This document shows, in pieces, positions 32,071 through 41,268 of a stretch of DNA of 54,535 nucleotides. The DNA is from Candidatus Melainabacteria bacterium. Lineage in GTDB: Bacteria > Cyanobacteriota > Vampirovibrionia > LMEP-6097. Each line of letters opens with the position of its first letter. The first letter of the stretch is position 1. The notes under the pieces are model-generated. The model was not told the DNA's origin and did not search any database. It worked only from the letters and a program-made list of their open reading frames with translations. A program made the position numbers and the translations under genes. Location: assembly GCA_005110385.1 (NCBI GenBank), contig DUDT01000011.1, positions 1-54,535 of the forward strand, given 5' to 3'.

Positions 32071-33570
32071 TTATATATTTAGTATCGACTGCAAGATCTC
32101 ATCTGAGATACTTATGGTTCTTGCACTAGCTTGTAAGCCCCTTTGGTAAGCAATCATGTCAGAAAATTCTTCAGCTATATCAACGTTACCCATTTCTAAA
32201 CTGCCAGAAATTATCTGCGTAGAATCTACTACTGGGGCAGATTTATCACTTGGACCACCAAGCATAGCCAATGAAGCGACTCCCGAGTTCGGTGATTCAG
32301 TATACAGTGAAGAACCTTTCGCTACCAGACCATCATAATTTCTAAAGTTAGCGATAAGAACTCTGCCGATTAGCATTCTTTCTGAACTATTACCGAATAC
32401 TGATATAGACCCATCTCCACCAATGGATACATTGGCAACAGAATTTTCTATACTAGAGTCAACTGTATAAAAGAAAGGAGGAACCTTAATCGGATCAAAC
32501 AGTCTCTGCATATCTACGGTTTTCAGGTAAGGTACGTCATCTTCACCAACAGTAATATCAGTAGAGACCCTCATATTACCTGCAGTTGGTATAGCTGGAG
32601 CACCACCTGGGAAAAGCAAACCACTACCTGATGGAACTACAGCACTGTCATAAGTGAATCCTTGAAAGGCTTCTTCAAATCTAGTAACACCAGGCTTTAG
32701 TCTTAGTCTTAACTGAACTATATTGCCAGTAGCTGCCTTTAACTCAAAAGTATTAGTACTAGTACTTAGAGGAACGGAAGGATCATATTCGAAGGAATAG
32801 ATTGCTCCAGGAGGGACAGATAAAGTTTCATCATATACAATATCGATATTACCAAAAGCATTCATAGTAAACGATAGACTACCAACGCTTGCCATATTTA
32901 CAGGAGCAGCGGGATTATTTAAAGACCCTCTTATACTTAACTCAGCTACTTTAGCTTGATCAAAAATTGGTGCACCAGGACCACTTGCAGTTAAACCAGT
33001 CGGGCCTGTAGGAGAAGTGTGTGCAGGTGCATCACCAATAGCTGCACCTGGATTGATATCTTGATCCGTCCACCAAGTTGCACTTGAATAGTTTTGTAGA
33101 GTTTTTACTTCACCAGTCTTATCATTGTAATAAGTAGCTCCCATAACTTTCATGCCATTAGTAGTAACGAGGTTTCCAGCTGCATCTAGCTTGAAATTAC
33201 CATTACGAGTGTAAAGGCTATTTTTCAAGCCTTCACCAGAGGCGACACCTGCGCTTACTACCATAAAACCACTTCCATTAATAGCTAAGTTTAAAGGTTG
33301 ACCTGTGTTTCTTATAGAACCTTGGTCAAAAACAGTCGCTACGGAAGCAAGGTCTACACCAGATCCTACCTCGATTGGATTGGCACCACCACTCCGAGTA
33401 GAAGGGTTACTACCTTGTTTTACGACAGTAGAAACTGACTCTTGAAAAGCAACCTTGGTTTTTTTAAAAGCTATCGTATTTACGTTGGATAGATTGTTTG
33501 CAACTACGGCTACAGCCTTTTGGCTTTCTGTAACGCCTTTTGAGCCTATGAAAAGTGAACTAATGGGCAT
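32071..33570 (-). CDS. flgE: Flagellar hook protein FlgE-like
   Basis: 499 residues with the flagellar rod/hook N-terminus (SSLFIGSKGVTESQKAVAVV, then ANNLSNVNTIAFKKTKVAFQ). The FlgE/F/G core follows (DQGSIRNTGQPLNLAINGSG, LYTRNGNFKLDAAGNLVT), and the C-terminal DIAEEFSDMIAYQRGLQASAR ends in ILQSIL. The length favours FlgE over FlgF/G. A GAGATAAAG site precedes the ATG. It follows the 255-residue hook-basal body gene by 17 bp and is closed by a terminator. Confidence 0.93.
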   Translation of the reverse strand: MPISSLFIGSKGVTESQKAVAVVANNLSNVNTIAFKKTKVAFQESVSTVVKQGSNPSTRSGGANPIEVGSGVDLASVATVFDQGSIRNTGQPLNLAINGSGFMVVSAGVASGEGLKNSLYTRNGNFKLDAAGNLVTTNGMKVMGATYYNDKTGEVKTLQNYSSATWWTDQDINPGAAIGDAPAHTSPTGPTGLTASGPGAPIFDQAKVAELSIRGSLNNPAAPVNMASVGSLSFTMNAFGNIDIVYDETLSVPPGAIYSFEYDPSVPLSTSTNTFELKAATGNIVQLRLRLKPGVTRFEEAFQGFTYDSAVVPSGSGLLFPGGAPAIPTAGNMRVSTDITVGEDDVPYLKTVDMQRLFDPIKVPPFFYTVDSSIENSVANVSIGGDGSISVFGNSSERMLIGRVLIANFRNYDGLVAKGSSLYTESPNSGVASLAMLGGPSDKSAPVVDSTQIISGSLEMGNVDIAEEFSDMIAYQRGLQASARTISISDEILQSILNI

Positions 33571-33587
33571 TTACTTTATCTCCTTAC

Positions 33588-34355
33588 CTATCTAACTAAA
33601 CCTATTGTTGTACTAAGCATGTCATCATTCGTTGTTGTCGCTTTAGACACTGCTTGGTAGGCTCTCTGCAGAGCCATTAAATCTACTAATTCATTAGAAA
33701 GATCGACATTGCTTCTTTCTAATGCCCCACCTGAAATTCTTGTCGACGAAGTTGCTGTTCCAGCCTGTAATGCTGATGAAAAATTCGCCAATCCAGAAGA
33801 TCCAGTTTCTATAAATAGGTTAGAACCTACATTAACTAGACCTTCTGGGTTGTTGAAACTAGCGAGTTGAATCTGATCCAGAAATACTGGATCTTGATTG
33901 TCATAACTCACTTGTATTTCCCCTGCTGGGCTTACTGAAAAACCCGACATATTTTCAGGGAACGTAATTCTCCCCCCGCCTGAGGACATTACATAATTGC
34001 CATTAGCGTCGACTAAATTTGACTGAGAATCTATATTAAAATTACCTGCTCTACTGTAGTATAAGTCCCCAAAAGCGTTCTGAAGTACAAAAAATCCTGA
34101 ACCAGAAAGAGCCATATTGGCATTGTTCTCGGTAAACTCTAAGCCTCCTGGCGTGAAGTTAGTACCTGTAGATACTAAGTAAGAACCAGACTCTGAAGAG
34201 CCACCTACCGCATTACTGCGAACATTTTCGAAGTTTAAAAGTCTTTCTTTAAAACCGTGAGTGCTAACGTTAGAAATATTGTCAGAGACTACTGATAAAC
34301 CGTCCTGTATATTACTTAATGATGAACCTGTGAATCTAAGTGTACTAAGTGACAT
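33588..34355 (-). CDS. Flagellar hook-basal body protein (FlgE/FlgF/FlgG family)
   Basis: 255 residues with both rod signatures: SLSNIQDGLSVVSDNISNVS and GFKERLLNFENV at the N-terminus, ANMALSGSGFFVL and YYSRAGNFNIDS in the core, and SNVDLSNELVDLMALQRAYQ at the C-terminus. The size is that of FlgF/FlgG but sequence alone does not separate them. GAGGTAGCTTT precedes the ATG. It is cotranscribed with flgE. Confidence 0.9.
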   Translation of the reverse strand: MSLSTLRFTGSSLSNIQDGLSVVSDNISNVSTHGFKERLLNFENVRSNAVGGSSESGSYLVSTGTNFTPGGLEFTENNANMALSGSGFFVLQNAFGDLYYSRAGNFNIDSQSNLVDANGNYVMSSGGGRITFPENMSGFSVSPAGEIQVSYDNQDPVFLDQIQLASFNNPEGLVNVGSNLFIETGSSGLANFSSALQAGTATSSTRISGGALERSNVDLSNELVDLMALQRAYQAVSKATTTNDDMLSTTIGLVR

Positions 34356-34467
34356 AAAGCTACCTCTTAGATTTATATATTCGCTAAAACTTAGTTTTAT
34401 GAACTGATCATTTAACTTATTTAGATTTATCTGTATGCCCCATTTAATGGGAAATTAAGACCTAGGC

Positions 34468-35370
34468 TTAATGCAAGAGACTTAGTAAAGATTGTTTAGT
34501 TATCTTAAATTTAGCTTCTGAATCCTGATTGTAGTTATAGTTTAAGAGGCTAGAAAACCATTGTCCATATAGAGGATTTGGCAGCATGATAAATTTATCA
34601 CCATAATCTTTATAGTTTTTAATAACTAGTTCGCTTCTATGTTTAGAAGTAGGTTTTTTATCGAATAATTCGTTAAAGTCTATTAAGTTATCGCCGATGA
34701 GAAGGATTATGTCGAAACCTTGACGCACGACTTCTCTGCGAGTTTCTTTACTCTCTGCTTCATTCTTTAACAGTAAATGATCTCTAGTAATGGGTAAGCC
34801 TAGTGCTGCTATATTATCAAAAGTAGCATCAATCGTTTTTTCAGAGCGATTACTGATATAAAAGATTTCTATATTAAGGCTTTTAGCGTAATCTAAAAAC
34901 TCTTTTGTGCCAGGTATGGCTTCTGCACCGCGATGTTCAACCCAGTTTGTCCAGCTCTCTTCAGAGTACTCTTCACCTTCTAGGTAGAGAGTGAGATAGT
35001 AAGGTAAATTACTTAAAACCGTTTCATCAAGATCTAATACTATAGCTGGTTTTTTAGCTCTTCGAGAGCTGAGTTTTTGATCTAATCTTAGTTTCGCAAG
35101 ATTATATGCCTGATAGCAGAGGGCTTTATATTCAGCAGAATTAGCTACCCAAAGTAAGGCATAATCGATATGCGTAAAACCCTTTTCCCGTTTGACTTTA
35201 GTAATAGAGTCTACTGTGTTTTGTAAAATTTCTACATAAGGATCTATAACCTGAAATTTATTCTTTTTAGTAAATTCTAAAAATGGTTTTTGAAAATAGA
35301 TATCACAGCTAGAGCAGCTTACTGCGATTAATATTAATACTGGAAGAAAAGTTTTGATTTTGAATTTCAT
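34468..35370 (-). CDS. HAD-family acid phosphatase lipoprotein (e(P4)/class C-like)
   Basis: 300 residues. The N-terminus (MKFKIKTFLPVLILIAVSCS) has a hydrophobic core and a Cys-rich end (SCSSC) consistent with a lipoprotein signal, though the lipobox is not perfect. The phosphatase core has AIVLDLDETVLSN (catalytic DxDxT), IFYISNRSEK (motif II Ser/Asn), a Lys-containing segment (LLLKNEAESKETRREVV) and IGDNLIDF (motif IV). This is the class C acid phosphatase/e(P4) pattern, a periplasmic or outer-membrane enzyme that dephosphorylates nucleotides for salvage. It is monocistronic. Confidence 0.9.
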   Translation of the reverse strand: MKFKIKTFLPVLILIAVSCSSCDIYFQKPFLEFTKKNKFQVIDPYVEILQNTVDSITKVKREKGFTHIDYALLWVANSAEYKALCYQAYNLAKLRLDQKLSSRRAKKPAIVLDLDETVLSNLPYYLTLYLEGEEYSEESWTNWVEHRGAEAIPGTKEFLDYAKSLNIEIFYISNRSEKTIDATFDNIAALGLPITRDHLLLKNEAESKETRREVVRQGFDIILLIGDNLIDFNELFDKKPTSKHRSELVIKNYKDYGDKFIMLPNPLYGQWFSSLLNYNYNQDSEAKFKITKQSLLSLLH

Positions 35371-35485
35371 AATTAATCTATTTAATTATATTTCTCATTT
35401 GCTATAATCTCCATATTTATTATTTCTTTAGAAACTTATAAATGCAGTTAATAATTTTTTTCGAGCTTCTTTGGGGAATTTCGGG

Positions 35486-36205
35486 ATGCCAGAACCTCAG
35501 ACGCTGCGACATGAGATGAGACCTCAAGATCTTAGCAGTATTTTACAAATATTCAAGCCTCTGGACCCCAGAGAACTTAGTGCTATAATGGCACTAGCAG
35601 ATCTTACAAATCAAAATTTTACTTTAGCTTCTCAGGAGCAAGAAACTTTATTTACTTATTTAGATGGTGTTGTAAAACATATTCCCTCAGAGCAGCGGAC
35701 TGCTCTTTTAATTCCTTTTAATCATGAAAAGGCGATGAGTGTTTTAGTAGAACCTGAAAGAAACCCTGTTATTGCTTTTTTTAATAACTCTTTTGATCCC
35801 CTTATAACTCGGTATGATCCTAGTGGTAAGCCAAGCTTAGTTGTAAAGCCATTGACTAAAAGCGAAAGGATAATGGAGATTGATCCCACCACAGATTTTT
35901 ATAAATATTTAGCAGATTTGATTATTAAACTTGAAGAAGGATCTTCATCCTCTAATATAGTTAATGACCCAATATTTCAAGAAATGAAGACTTACATTGA
36001 AGCTCTTGCCGAGTCTTCACGGTTAAAGCATCGCACAGATGAATATTTACCGATAAGAATGCAGCATCCATCAGATAGAGAAGCGGAGATTAAATTTTCT
36101 TTTCATCCAAATGGATTTCTTAAGAATATGTCGTTTAAACCACCAATAATTCGTGAACTGGAGGCGGCACCCCGCGACTCTCAGAGTCGCAGTAAAAAGA
36201 TGTGA
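35486..36205 (+). CDS. Hypothetical protein whose 3' end runs into a tandem repeat
   Basis: 239 residues from the ATG at 35486 (a TTG five codons upstream is the longer option). Mostly helical and charged: LSSILQIFKPLDPRELSAIM, then a mixed C-terminal half with IKFSFHPNGFLKNMSFKP. No family recognised. The last 14 or so residues (AAPRDSQSRSKKM) are encoded by the first 99-bp tRNA-Cys-derived repeat, so the natural C-terminus appears to have been replaced or extended by the repeat. Confidence 0.68.
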   Translation: MPEPQTLRHEMRPQDLSSILQIFKPLDPRELSAIMALADLTNQNFTLASQEQETLFTYLDGVVKHIPSEQRTALLIPFNHEKAMSVLVEPERNPVIAFFNNSFDPLITRYDPSGKPSLVVKPLTKSERIMEIDPTTDFYKYLADLIIKLEEGSSSSNIVNDPIFQEMKTYIEALAESSRLKHRTDEYLPIRMQHPSDREAEIKFSFHPNGFLKNMSFKPPIIRELEAAPRDSQSRSKKM

Positions 36206-36356
36206 ACTGGTTCCAGTTCGGATCGGGGTGGGATTAAATATTAAGCAGTAGATAAAATGGAGGCGGCACCCCGCGACTCTCAGAGTCGCAGTAAAAAGAT
36301 GTGAACTGGTTCCAGTTCGGATCGGGGTGGGATTAAATATTAAGCAGTAGATAAAA
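36159..36356. repeat. Exact 99-bp tandem repeat bearing the tRNA-Cys 3' end
   Basis: Two identical 99-bp units (from 36159 and 36258) lead into tRNA-Cys (36357). Each unit begins TGGAGGCGGCACCC, the last 14 bases of tRNA-Cys including the encoded CCA. It also holds two hairpins: GCGACTCTCAGAGTCGC and GAACTGGTTCCAGTTC. The tRNA is therefore preceded, on its 3' side, by two extra copies of its 3' terminus. Confidence 0.85.
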
Positions 36357-36430
36357 TGGAGGCGGCACCCAGATTCGAACTGGGGGTAAAGGTGTTGCAG
36401 ACCTCTGCCTTACCACTTGGCTATGCCGCC
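36357..36430 (-). tRNA. tRNA-Cys (GCA anticodon)
   Basis: The minus strand gives a 74-base cloverleaf: acceptor GGCGGCA/TGCCGCC, anticodon loop with CTGCAAC, T-arm CAGTTCGAATCTG, T discriminator and an encoded CCA. Its 3' 14 bases recur twice downstream in 99-bp repeats. Confidence 0.95.
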
Positions 36431-36543
36431 ACGAAACGATTTTTAATTTTATCGTATTTTAGGTCTTAGCTGCCCCATAAAAGCTAAAATTTAAAGAAAC
36501 GATAAGATAAAAACTTTTATCGTAACTTATGTAATTAGCTAGC

Positions 36544-37005
36544 ATGGAAAATCCTAATCCTTATAACCTTCCACCAAATCTATTGAAACGATTTGAGCAA
36601 TTTAAGAAGATTGATGATAAAACAAAGATGTTTGAAAGGGTAATAGCCCTCGGGAAGAGGCTGCCTGCATTTGATGTAAGCTTGAAGACAGAGGAGAATC
36701 AAGTTAAAGGCTGTGTTTCTTTAACCTATATTGCAGCTAAACTTGAAGATGCTAAAGTTTATTACACGGGTGAATCTAACTCACATTTAGTACAAGGCTT
36801 ATTAGCCTTATTAATAGAGGGCTTTAGTGGTTTGAGCCCGAGTGAAATATTAGCTATAAATATTAAATTTATTGAGGACATGGGGCTTAGCCAGACGCTC
36901 ACAGCTTCTCGTGCTAATGGCTTCGTGAATACTTATAATATGATGCAGAATTATGCAAGGGAGATGCTTTTAGAGCTTAGTCCAGATGAAGCTTTAGAGA
37001 GTTAG
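36544..37005 (+). CDS. sufE: SufE-type sulfur acceptor protein
   Basis: 153 residues. SufE accepts sulfane sulfur from the cysteine desulfurase SufS and passes it to the SufBCD scaffold. The acceptor is Cys57 in VKGCVSLTYI; other hallmarks are SNSHLVQGLLALLIEGFSGL and LTASRANGFVNTY. Length is normal. No other suf gene is near. It lies 10 bp upstream of lpxB, so the two may be cotranscribed. Confidence 0.94.
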   Translation: MENPNPYNLPPNLLKRFEQFKKIDDKTKMFERVIALGKRLPAFDVSLKTEENQVKGCVSLTYIAAKLEDAKVYYTGESNSHLVQGLLALLIEGFSGLSPSEILAINIKFIEDMGLSQTLTASRANGFVNTYNMMQNYAREMLLELSPDEALES

Positions 37006-37015
37006 AGTTATTAAA

Positions 37016-38257
37016 ATGTCGAAACCTCTTTCTATTTTTGCGATATGCGGTGAATTTAGTGGTGAAAGCCACTTAGCTAGAGTGGTTTCTAAGCTTAAAG
37101 AGTTTTCTGCTGATATTCAAATAACAGGTATGGGTTCATCGCTTACTGAAAAAGCGGGCATGGAGAATTTTATTGATTACAAAGATTATTCATTTGCTGG
37201 AGTGGTGGATGTAATTCTAAATTTAACTAAAATATTTAAATTAAAGAAAATTATTCTGGAGAAAATCATCGCTTTAAAGCCAGATATAGTCCTAATGGTA
37301 GATTATGCAGGCTTTAATATGCAGATAGCCAAAGGGATTCGTGCTGCTCAGCTTGAAGATTCTTCTTTGCAAAATATAAAGTTAGTACAGTACATTGCAC
37401 CACAGCTATGGGCTTCAAGACCGCATCGTATTAAAAATATAAAGAAGAACATAGATCTTGTTCTTTATACTCTACCCTTTGAAAAAGAAATCTACGAATC
37501 AGTTCAGCAGCCCGCGACTTATGTCGGCAACCCTGTTTTAGAATCTTTAATTGAAGAATCAGCGACAGAATGCAAGGCTGAAATTATAGATTACTTAAAT
37601 TTACATGAGGATCATAAGGCGAGCGAAAACGCAGAAATTGAAGTTCCGCTACACGCCCCTCAGATTATTGGAATATTTCCGGGTAGTAGGGGCTTTGAAG
37701 TGAGTTATACTTTACCTCTTTTTATAGAAACAGCTAAGATACTACGTTTCAGTTATCCTCATTTAAAGTTTATTATTGCTCGCGCTCCTACCATCAGCGC
37801 AGAAAAATTAATTCGATACGGCTTAAAAAAAGATGTGGGGCAGTTTATTAAAGTTATAGACTCAGAGAGTATTCTAAATGCGAATCAAAAACTGCTTAAA
37901 GCTGCTGATTATTTATGGCTTTGCTCTGGCACTGTTACTCTTGAAGCTGCTTTATATGAAAAGCCATATTTCCTTACTTATAAAGCAAATCCTATTAATT
38001 TTACGCTTTATAAAATTCTCCGTATCATTGATATGGCTGGATTGGCTAATATTATTGCGGGTAAATTTATCATTAAAGAGTTTCTACAAAAAGATGCTAG
38101 GACAGAAAATTTTCTTGAGGAAACTTTAATGACTCTAGAAAATGATAAATATAGAGATGATTTAATTAAGGAGTTTAAAATAGTAAAAGAGAAACTCGGT
38201 GACTATAAGAGTTCTGAACTAGTTGCTAGAAAGTTAATTTCTCTCGCTTTAGCATAA
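37016..38257 (+). CDS. lpxB: Lipid-A-disaccharide synthase
   Basis: 413 residues. LpxB joins UDP-2,3-diacylglucosamine and lipid X in lipid A synthesis. Signatures: ICGEFSGESHLARVVSKLKE, DIVLMVDYAGFNMQIAKGIR, YIAPQLWASRPHRIKNIKKN, TYVGNPVLESL, IIGIFPGSRGFEVSYTLP and LCSGTVTLEAALYEKPY. It is longer than usual by about 20 residues because of an in-frame palindromic repeat at HEDHKASENAEIEVPLHAP, in the linker between the two domains just before GIFPGSR. Presence of this gene supports LPS production. The 3' end overlaps the convergent lptA by 32 bp. Confidence 0.96.
   Translation: MSKPLSIFAICGEFSGESHLARVVSKLKEFSADIQITGMGSSLTEKAGMENFIDYKDYSFAGVVDVILNLTKIFKLKKIILEKIIALKPDIVLMVDYAGFNMQIAKGIRAAQLEDSSLQNIKLVQYIAPQLWASRPHRIKNIKKNIDLVLYTLPFEKEIYESVQQPATYVGNPVLESLIEESATECKAEIIDYLNLHEDHKASENAEIEVPLHAPQIIGIFPGSRGFEVSYTLPLFIETAKILRFSYPHLKFIIARAPTISAEKLIRYGLKKDVGQFIKVIDSESILNANQKLLKAADYLWLCSGTVTLEAALYEKPYFLTYKANPINFTLYKILRIIDMAGLANIIAGKFIIKEFLQKDARTENFLEETLMTLENDKYRDDLIKEFKIVKEKLGDYKSSELVARKLISLALA
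37604..37659 (+). repeat. Palindromic repeat element inside lpxB
   Basis: The reverse complement reads GGGCGTGTAGCGGAACTTCA then ATTTCTGCGTTTTCG and TGATCCTCATG, the same left arm and core as the intergenic copy at 31834. It keeps the lpxB frame and encodes ENAEIE. Confidence 0.75.
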
Positions 38258-39293
38258 TTGCTTTGGGACGATTTAAATTACTCAACATTTTTTTATTTAC
38301 GTTATCTAAATATACTTCCTCGCCTTGAATTCGTTTATTATCGACACGGATATCACAGTCTCCAGTAAATACCACTTCGCTAGCGTTATCATTTTCTAAC
38401 CAGAGCCTTGCAAATTTCGCTCGGCCAGCAAGTTTCCTTGCTGGTGAAGTAAAGTTTATTAATTTCTTTGAAGAATTAGTACTAGCTAAAACTACATATT
38501 TATTAGGCTCAAGCTCTTCTAAATTCAGGAAATCTCCTTTGAGTCTAAATTCTTTAGTTGGTTCTAGATATATGAAAGAGGCATCACCGATTGCTCTATA
38601 GAGCTTCTGCTGAGGAAATATAAGTAATTTATCTGATTTAATTTCCGAAGTTTCTTTTTTAGCTATAACTGAACCAATAAATAAAACCTTATCTAGCTGT
38701 GAGCTAGCTCTAGGGCTGGCTTTCGCCTCAGGATTGAACTGCCCCTCCATCTCATCTGCAGTAACGGTAAGATCTTTATGTAATGCTGTCATCTGCTTCC
38801 CATCAGACTTAGCGGTAAAAAAGCCCTTTTTATAATCCATAGTCTGCAAATCAGCGTCAATATTATAGTTATTTTGATTTTGTTTGATTTCAGTTAAGCC
38901 TGAATAAATTTTTATAAGCCCTGTCGCTAAGTCCACTTCCATGTGTTTAGCAACAATGTTTAATTTATCAGAACTAACTTTAACTTCATGCAAGAACTCA
39001 GCTTTTTTTTTATCATAGACTTTTACTTCTGGAGCTGATATTAATAAATCCTCGACAAGCATCTGCACAGCTCCCTCAAGCTTAGTAAAACCATCTTTAT
39101 AAGTGAGCTTTTCTGCTGAAATAATTTTAATATCTTGAAAACCTTTCTCTAAGCTTTTAGCAGCTAATACAGGAAAAGGTTTAAATAATAATGTGAGGAA
39201 GAAGGCTAAACATAAGCATAAAGATATTTTTTTAATAAAAAGCTTTTTTAAAATAATGTTGGATAAAAAGCTTAGCTGATTACGAATGAACAT
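38226..39293 (-). CDS. lptA: LptA/OstA-like LPS transport protein
   Basis: 355 residues from the ATG at 39293, preceded by AAGGGTA; an in-frame ATG further upstream lies inside lptC. A signal peptide (ISLCLCLAFFLTLLFKPFPV, then LAA) leads into OstA-type repeats: AEKLTYKDGFTKLEGAVQML, LISAPEVKVYDKKKAEFLHE and MEVDLATGLIKIYSG. LptA bridges LPS across the periplasm. It is about twice the length of E. coli LptA, as in other early lineages. It overlaps lptC by 14 bp. Confidence 0.83.
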   Translation of the reverse strand: MFIRNQLSFLSNIILKKLFIKKISLCLCLAFFLTLLFKPFPVLAAKSLEKGFQDIKIISAEKLTYKDGFTKLEGAVQMLVEDLLISAPEVKVYDKKKAEFLHEVKVSSDKLNIVAKHMEVDLATGLIKIYSGLTEIKQNQNNYNIDADLQTMDYKKGFFTAKSDGKQMTALHKDLTVTADEMEGQFNPEAKASPRASSQLDKVLFIGSVIAKKETSEIKSDKLLIFPQQKLYRAIGDASFIYLEPTKEFRLKGDFLNLEELEPNKYVVLASTNSSKKLINFTSPARKLAGRAKFARLWLENDNASEVVFTGDCDIRVDNKRIQGEEVYLDNVNKKMLSNLNRPKAIMLKREKLTF

Positions 39294-40254
39294 TACCCTT
39301 AATCGTAACCTCTTCTGTGTCAAAATTGTAGTCAATTTCATCAGCAAAAATCTTGTCGCCATTTCTCACAATATATGGCTTGCCAGTCAGAGTGGCTATC
39401 TGGATATTATTTACTTTTCTTACAAGTAAGTTGTGTGCAAAGCATGAAACCTTATTAGTTATTATGTTTATGTCACCATTAGCTTTTAAATTTCCCTTTG
39501 GGTCTAAATGGATCTGCTGAGCTCGCAGGGTTATATTTTTATTTCTAATATTTAATTTAGAATGTCCGACTGCATCTACAGTTTGACTGTTTTCTGCTAA
39601 ATTAACAGCAATTTTATCTGCTTCTAATAAATATTCTGCCTTAGCTAAACTAGCAGAACCCTCACTAACTAAGGTTTTAAAATCTTTATTAATTATGCCA
39701 GCTGAGCCCTTTATCATCAAACCCTTTTCTAGAGATTCTAAACTCCAATTATTGCTAGTTGTGAAAACTTGAGATTTTTCTGAAAATTCCAGATTGCCTG
39801 ATTCTAAATAGTATTGATTGTTATTAAAATGTAACTGAACATTTTTAAAAAGTTTAAAAGCCTGCGTTTGTTTATCTAAACTAGCTTTATCAGAACTCAG
39901 TAGAAATTTCACTTGCCCCGAATCTTTGTCATAGTATTCGATTACAGGTTCTATAATTTCAGCATTATTATACTTAGGATCTAATTTAGCTGATTTAGCG
40001 TCTAATTTCCATAATTTCTGTTTAGATTTCTGGTCTAGCTGTTCTAACTTATAGTTTTTAATTTCTAGATCTATCTTTTCAAAATCTTTTGGTAATGTCG
40101 AGCTATTTACCGTTAGCAATGCAGATACTGCACTGTAACCAAAAAATAAAATAAATAATATAAAAGGAACAAGCATGGCGATTTTTGAGCCATGCTTGCT
40201 TTGAAATGTGCTGATTATTTCTTTAGTTGTTAGCGGTATTTTCTCTTGAGTCAT
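39280..40254 (-). CDS. lptC: LptC-like LPS export protein
   Basis: 324 residues from the ATG at 40254 (MTQEKIPLTTKEI). One N-terminal anchor (IAMLVPFILFILFFGYSAVS), then a beta-jellyroll of LptC/OstA type: IKNYKLEQLDQKSKQKLWKL, KYNNAEIIEPVIEYYDK, QVKFLLSSDKASLD and NKVSCFAHNLLV. LptC recruits LptA to the inner-membrane LptBFG exporter. It overlaps the YtxH gene by 32 bp and lptA by 14 bp, so this is a tight cluster. Confidence 0.83.
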   Translation of the reverse strand: MTQEKIPLTTKEIISTFQSKHGSKIAMLVPFILFILFFGYSAVSALLTVNSSTLPKDFEKIDLEIKNYKLEQLDQKSKQKLWKLDAKSAKLDPKYNNAEIIEPVIEYYDKDSGQVKFLLSSDKASLDKQTQAFKLFKNVQLHFNNNQYYLESGNLEFSEKSQVFTTSNNWSLESLEKGLMIKGSAGIINKDFKTLVSEGSASLAKAEYLLEADKIAVNLAENSQTVDAVGHSKLNIRNKNITLRAQQIHLDPKGNLKANGDINIITNKVSCFAHNLLVRKVNNIQIATLTGKPYIVRNGDKIFADEIDYNFDTEEVTIKGNVHS

Positions 40255-40582
40255 TAATGAAATCTTGTGATTTTTTCCCAAGTTCATCCAACTGTCTTCC
40301 AATTGAGCTGATCTGATCTTGAATCTTAATCGCTGAGAGGCTGAACTTTTCATCCGCAAAATTCTTTATTTCTTGAATTTTGATAGAAGCCTTCTCCTTA
40401 AAGTCCTCCAGCTTATCTTTCATGTTCGCAAGAATATGATTAGAATTTTCTAACCAATCCTTTCTTAGATCAGAACCAGATCTATCCGTAAGCATTAAGC
40501 CCGCAAAGTAACCAGCAGCAGCTCCTAAAAGCAAACCACCTAAGAATTTAATCCATCCACTATCTTTAATTTCTTTTGCCAT
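40223..40582 (-). CDS. YtxH-domain membrane-anchored protein
   Basis: 119 residues from the ATG at 40582. WIKFLGGLLLGAAAGYFAGL is the glycine-rich span typical of YtxH proteins. It is followed by LTDRSGSDLRKDWLE and a long charged helix with coiled-coil character (LEDFKEKASIKIQEIKNFAD). The role is unknown; the family is often envelope-associated. It sits at the head of the lptC-lptA cluster. Confidence 0.85.
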   Translation of the reverse strand: MAKEIKDSGWIKFLGGLLLGAAAGYFAGLMLTDRSGSDLRKDWLENSNHILANMKDKLEDFKEKASIKIQEIKNFADEKFSLSAIKIQDQISSIGRQLDELGKKSQDFINDSRENTANN

Positions 40583-40667
40583 AGTCAATATTATACAAGT
40601 ATTAGATTTAATAATACCTAGGTATTTTAGTTTAGAAGCTGATTACAGCAAATAGCTTAAAAAAAAT

Positions 40668-40952
40668 TCACCTCTTAGTAAAAAAGCTTTTCGCTCCAGC
40701 TGTGATTCCAGCCAATATAGATTTAAATCCTTGACTAATATTTTGACCTAACTGCTCGGCTTTACTAGATGCAGAAGTTACTTTATTTACGACGTTCTGT
40801 AAAGAATCTTTACTAATAACTAAAATGGTGTTTAAGCTATCAAAGACTCTTGCGAGTTGGATTAGAACTGGTATGAAGAAGGCCAAAAATACTATAAAAC
40901 AGACGCTTAGCAAAGATAGAGAGACAATTAGGACGAAATCAAGTGTTTCCAT
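40668..40952 (-). CDS. Small membrane-anchored coiled-coil protein (DUF948-like)
   Basis: 94 residues. An N-terminal span (FVLIVSLSLLSVCFIVFLAF) is followed by VLIQLARVFDSLNTILVISK and a helix with heptad spacing, ending in a basic GAKSFFTKR. This matches the outline of DUF948 proteins, but the identity is not certain. It follows the 91-residue gene by a one-base overlap (stop/start). Confidence 0.7.
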   Translation of the reverse strand: METLDFVLIVSLSLLSVCFIVFLAFFIPVLIQLARVFDSLNTILVISKDSLQNVVNKVTSASSKAEQLGQNISQGFKSILAGITAGAKSFFTKR

Positions 40953-41227
40953 TATTCATTAACCTCATTCTTCTCTCTTACCGCCTGCATAGCTTTTTCT
41001 GCGACTTTACTAGATTCGACGACTCGATATTTTAAATCTTCGACTAAGCCTACTGTCATTTTGCTGAAAGAAATTATCACATTAATACTGTCATCTATCA
41101 GATCCTGAACAGGTTTTGGGAGCTGGGACATTTTATTAAAAAAAGTTTTACCTTGCAGGGGTAGAACAAAGATCGCAGCTATAAAACCCGTTAAAATGCC
41201 TAAAAGGAAAAAGACAAGCCTAAACAT
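40952..41227 (-). CDS. Small single-span membrane protein
   Basis: 91 residues. MFRLVFFLLGILTGFIAAIF forms a span with a Gly-rich face, then LPLQGKTFFNKMSQLPKPVQ and a helix to residue 91. It resembles YtxH-type proteins in layout. It is the first gene of a group (this, DUF948-like, then the YtxH gene) and diverges from the PLP enzyme at 41269. Confidence 0.7.
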   Translation of the reverse strand: MFRLVFFLLGILTGFIAAIFVLPLQGKTFFNKMSQLPKPVQDLIDDSINVIISFSKMTVGLVEDLKYRVVESSKVAEKAMQAVREKNEVNE

Positions 41228-41268
41228 AGTAGAATATATTAGCAGATAAGAAGAATGAGGTTTTTAAA

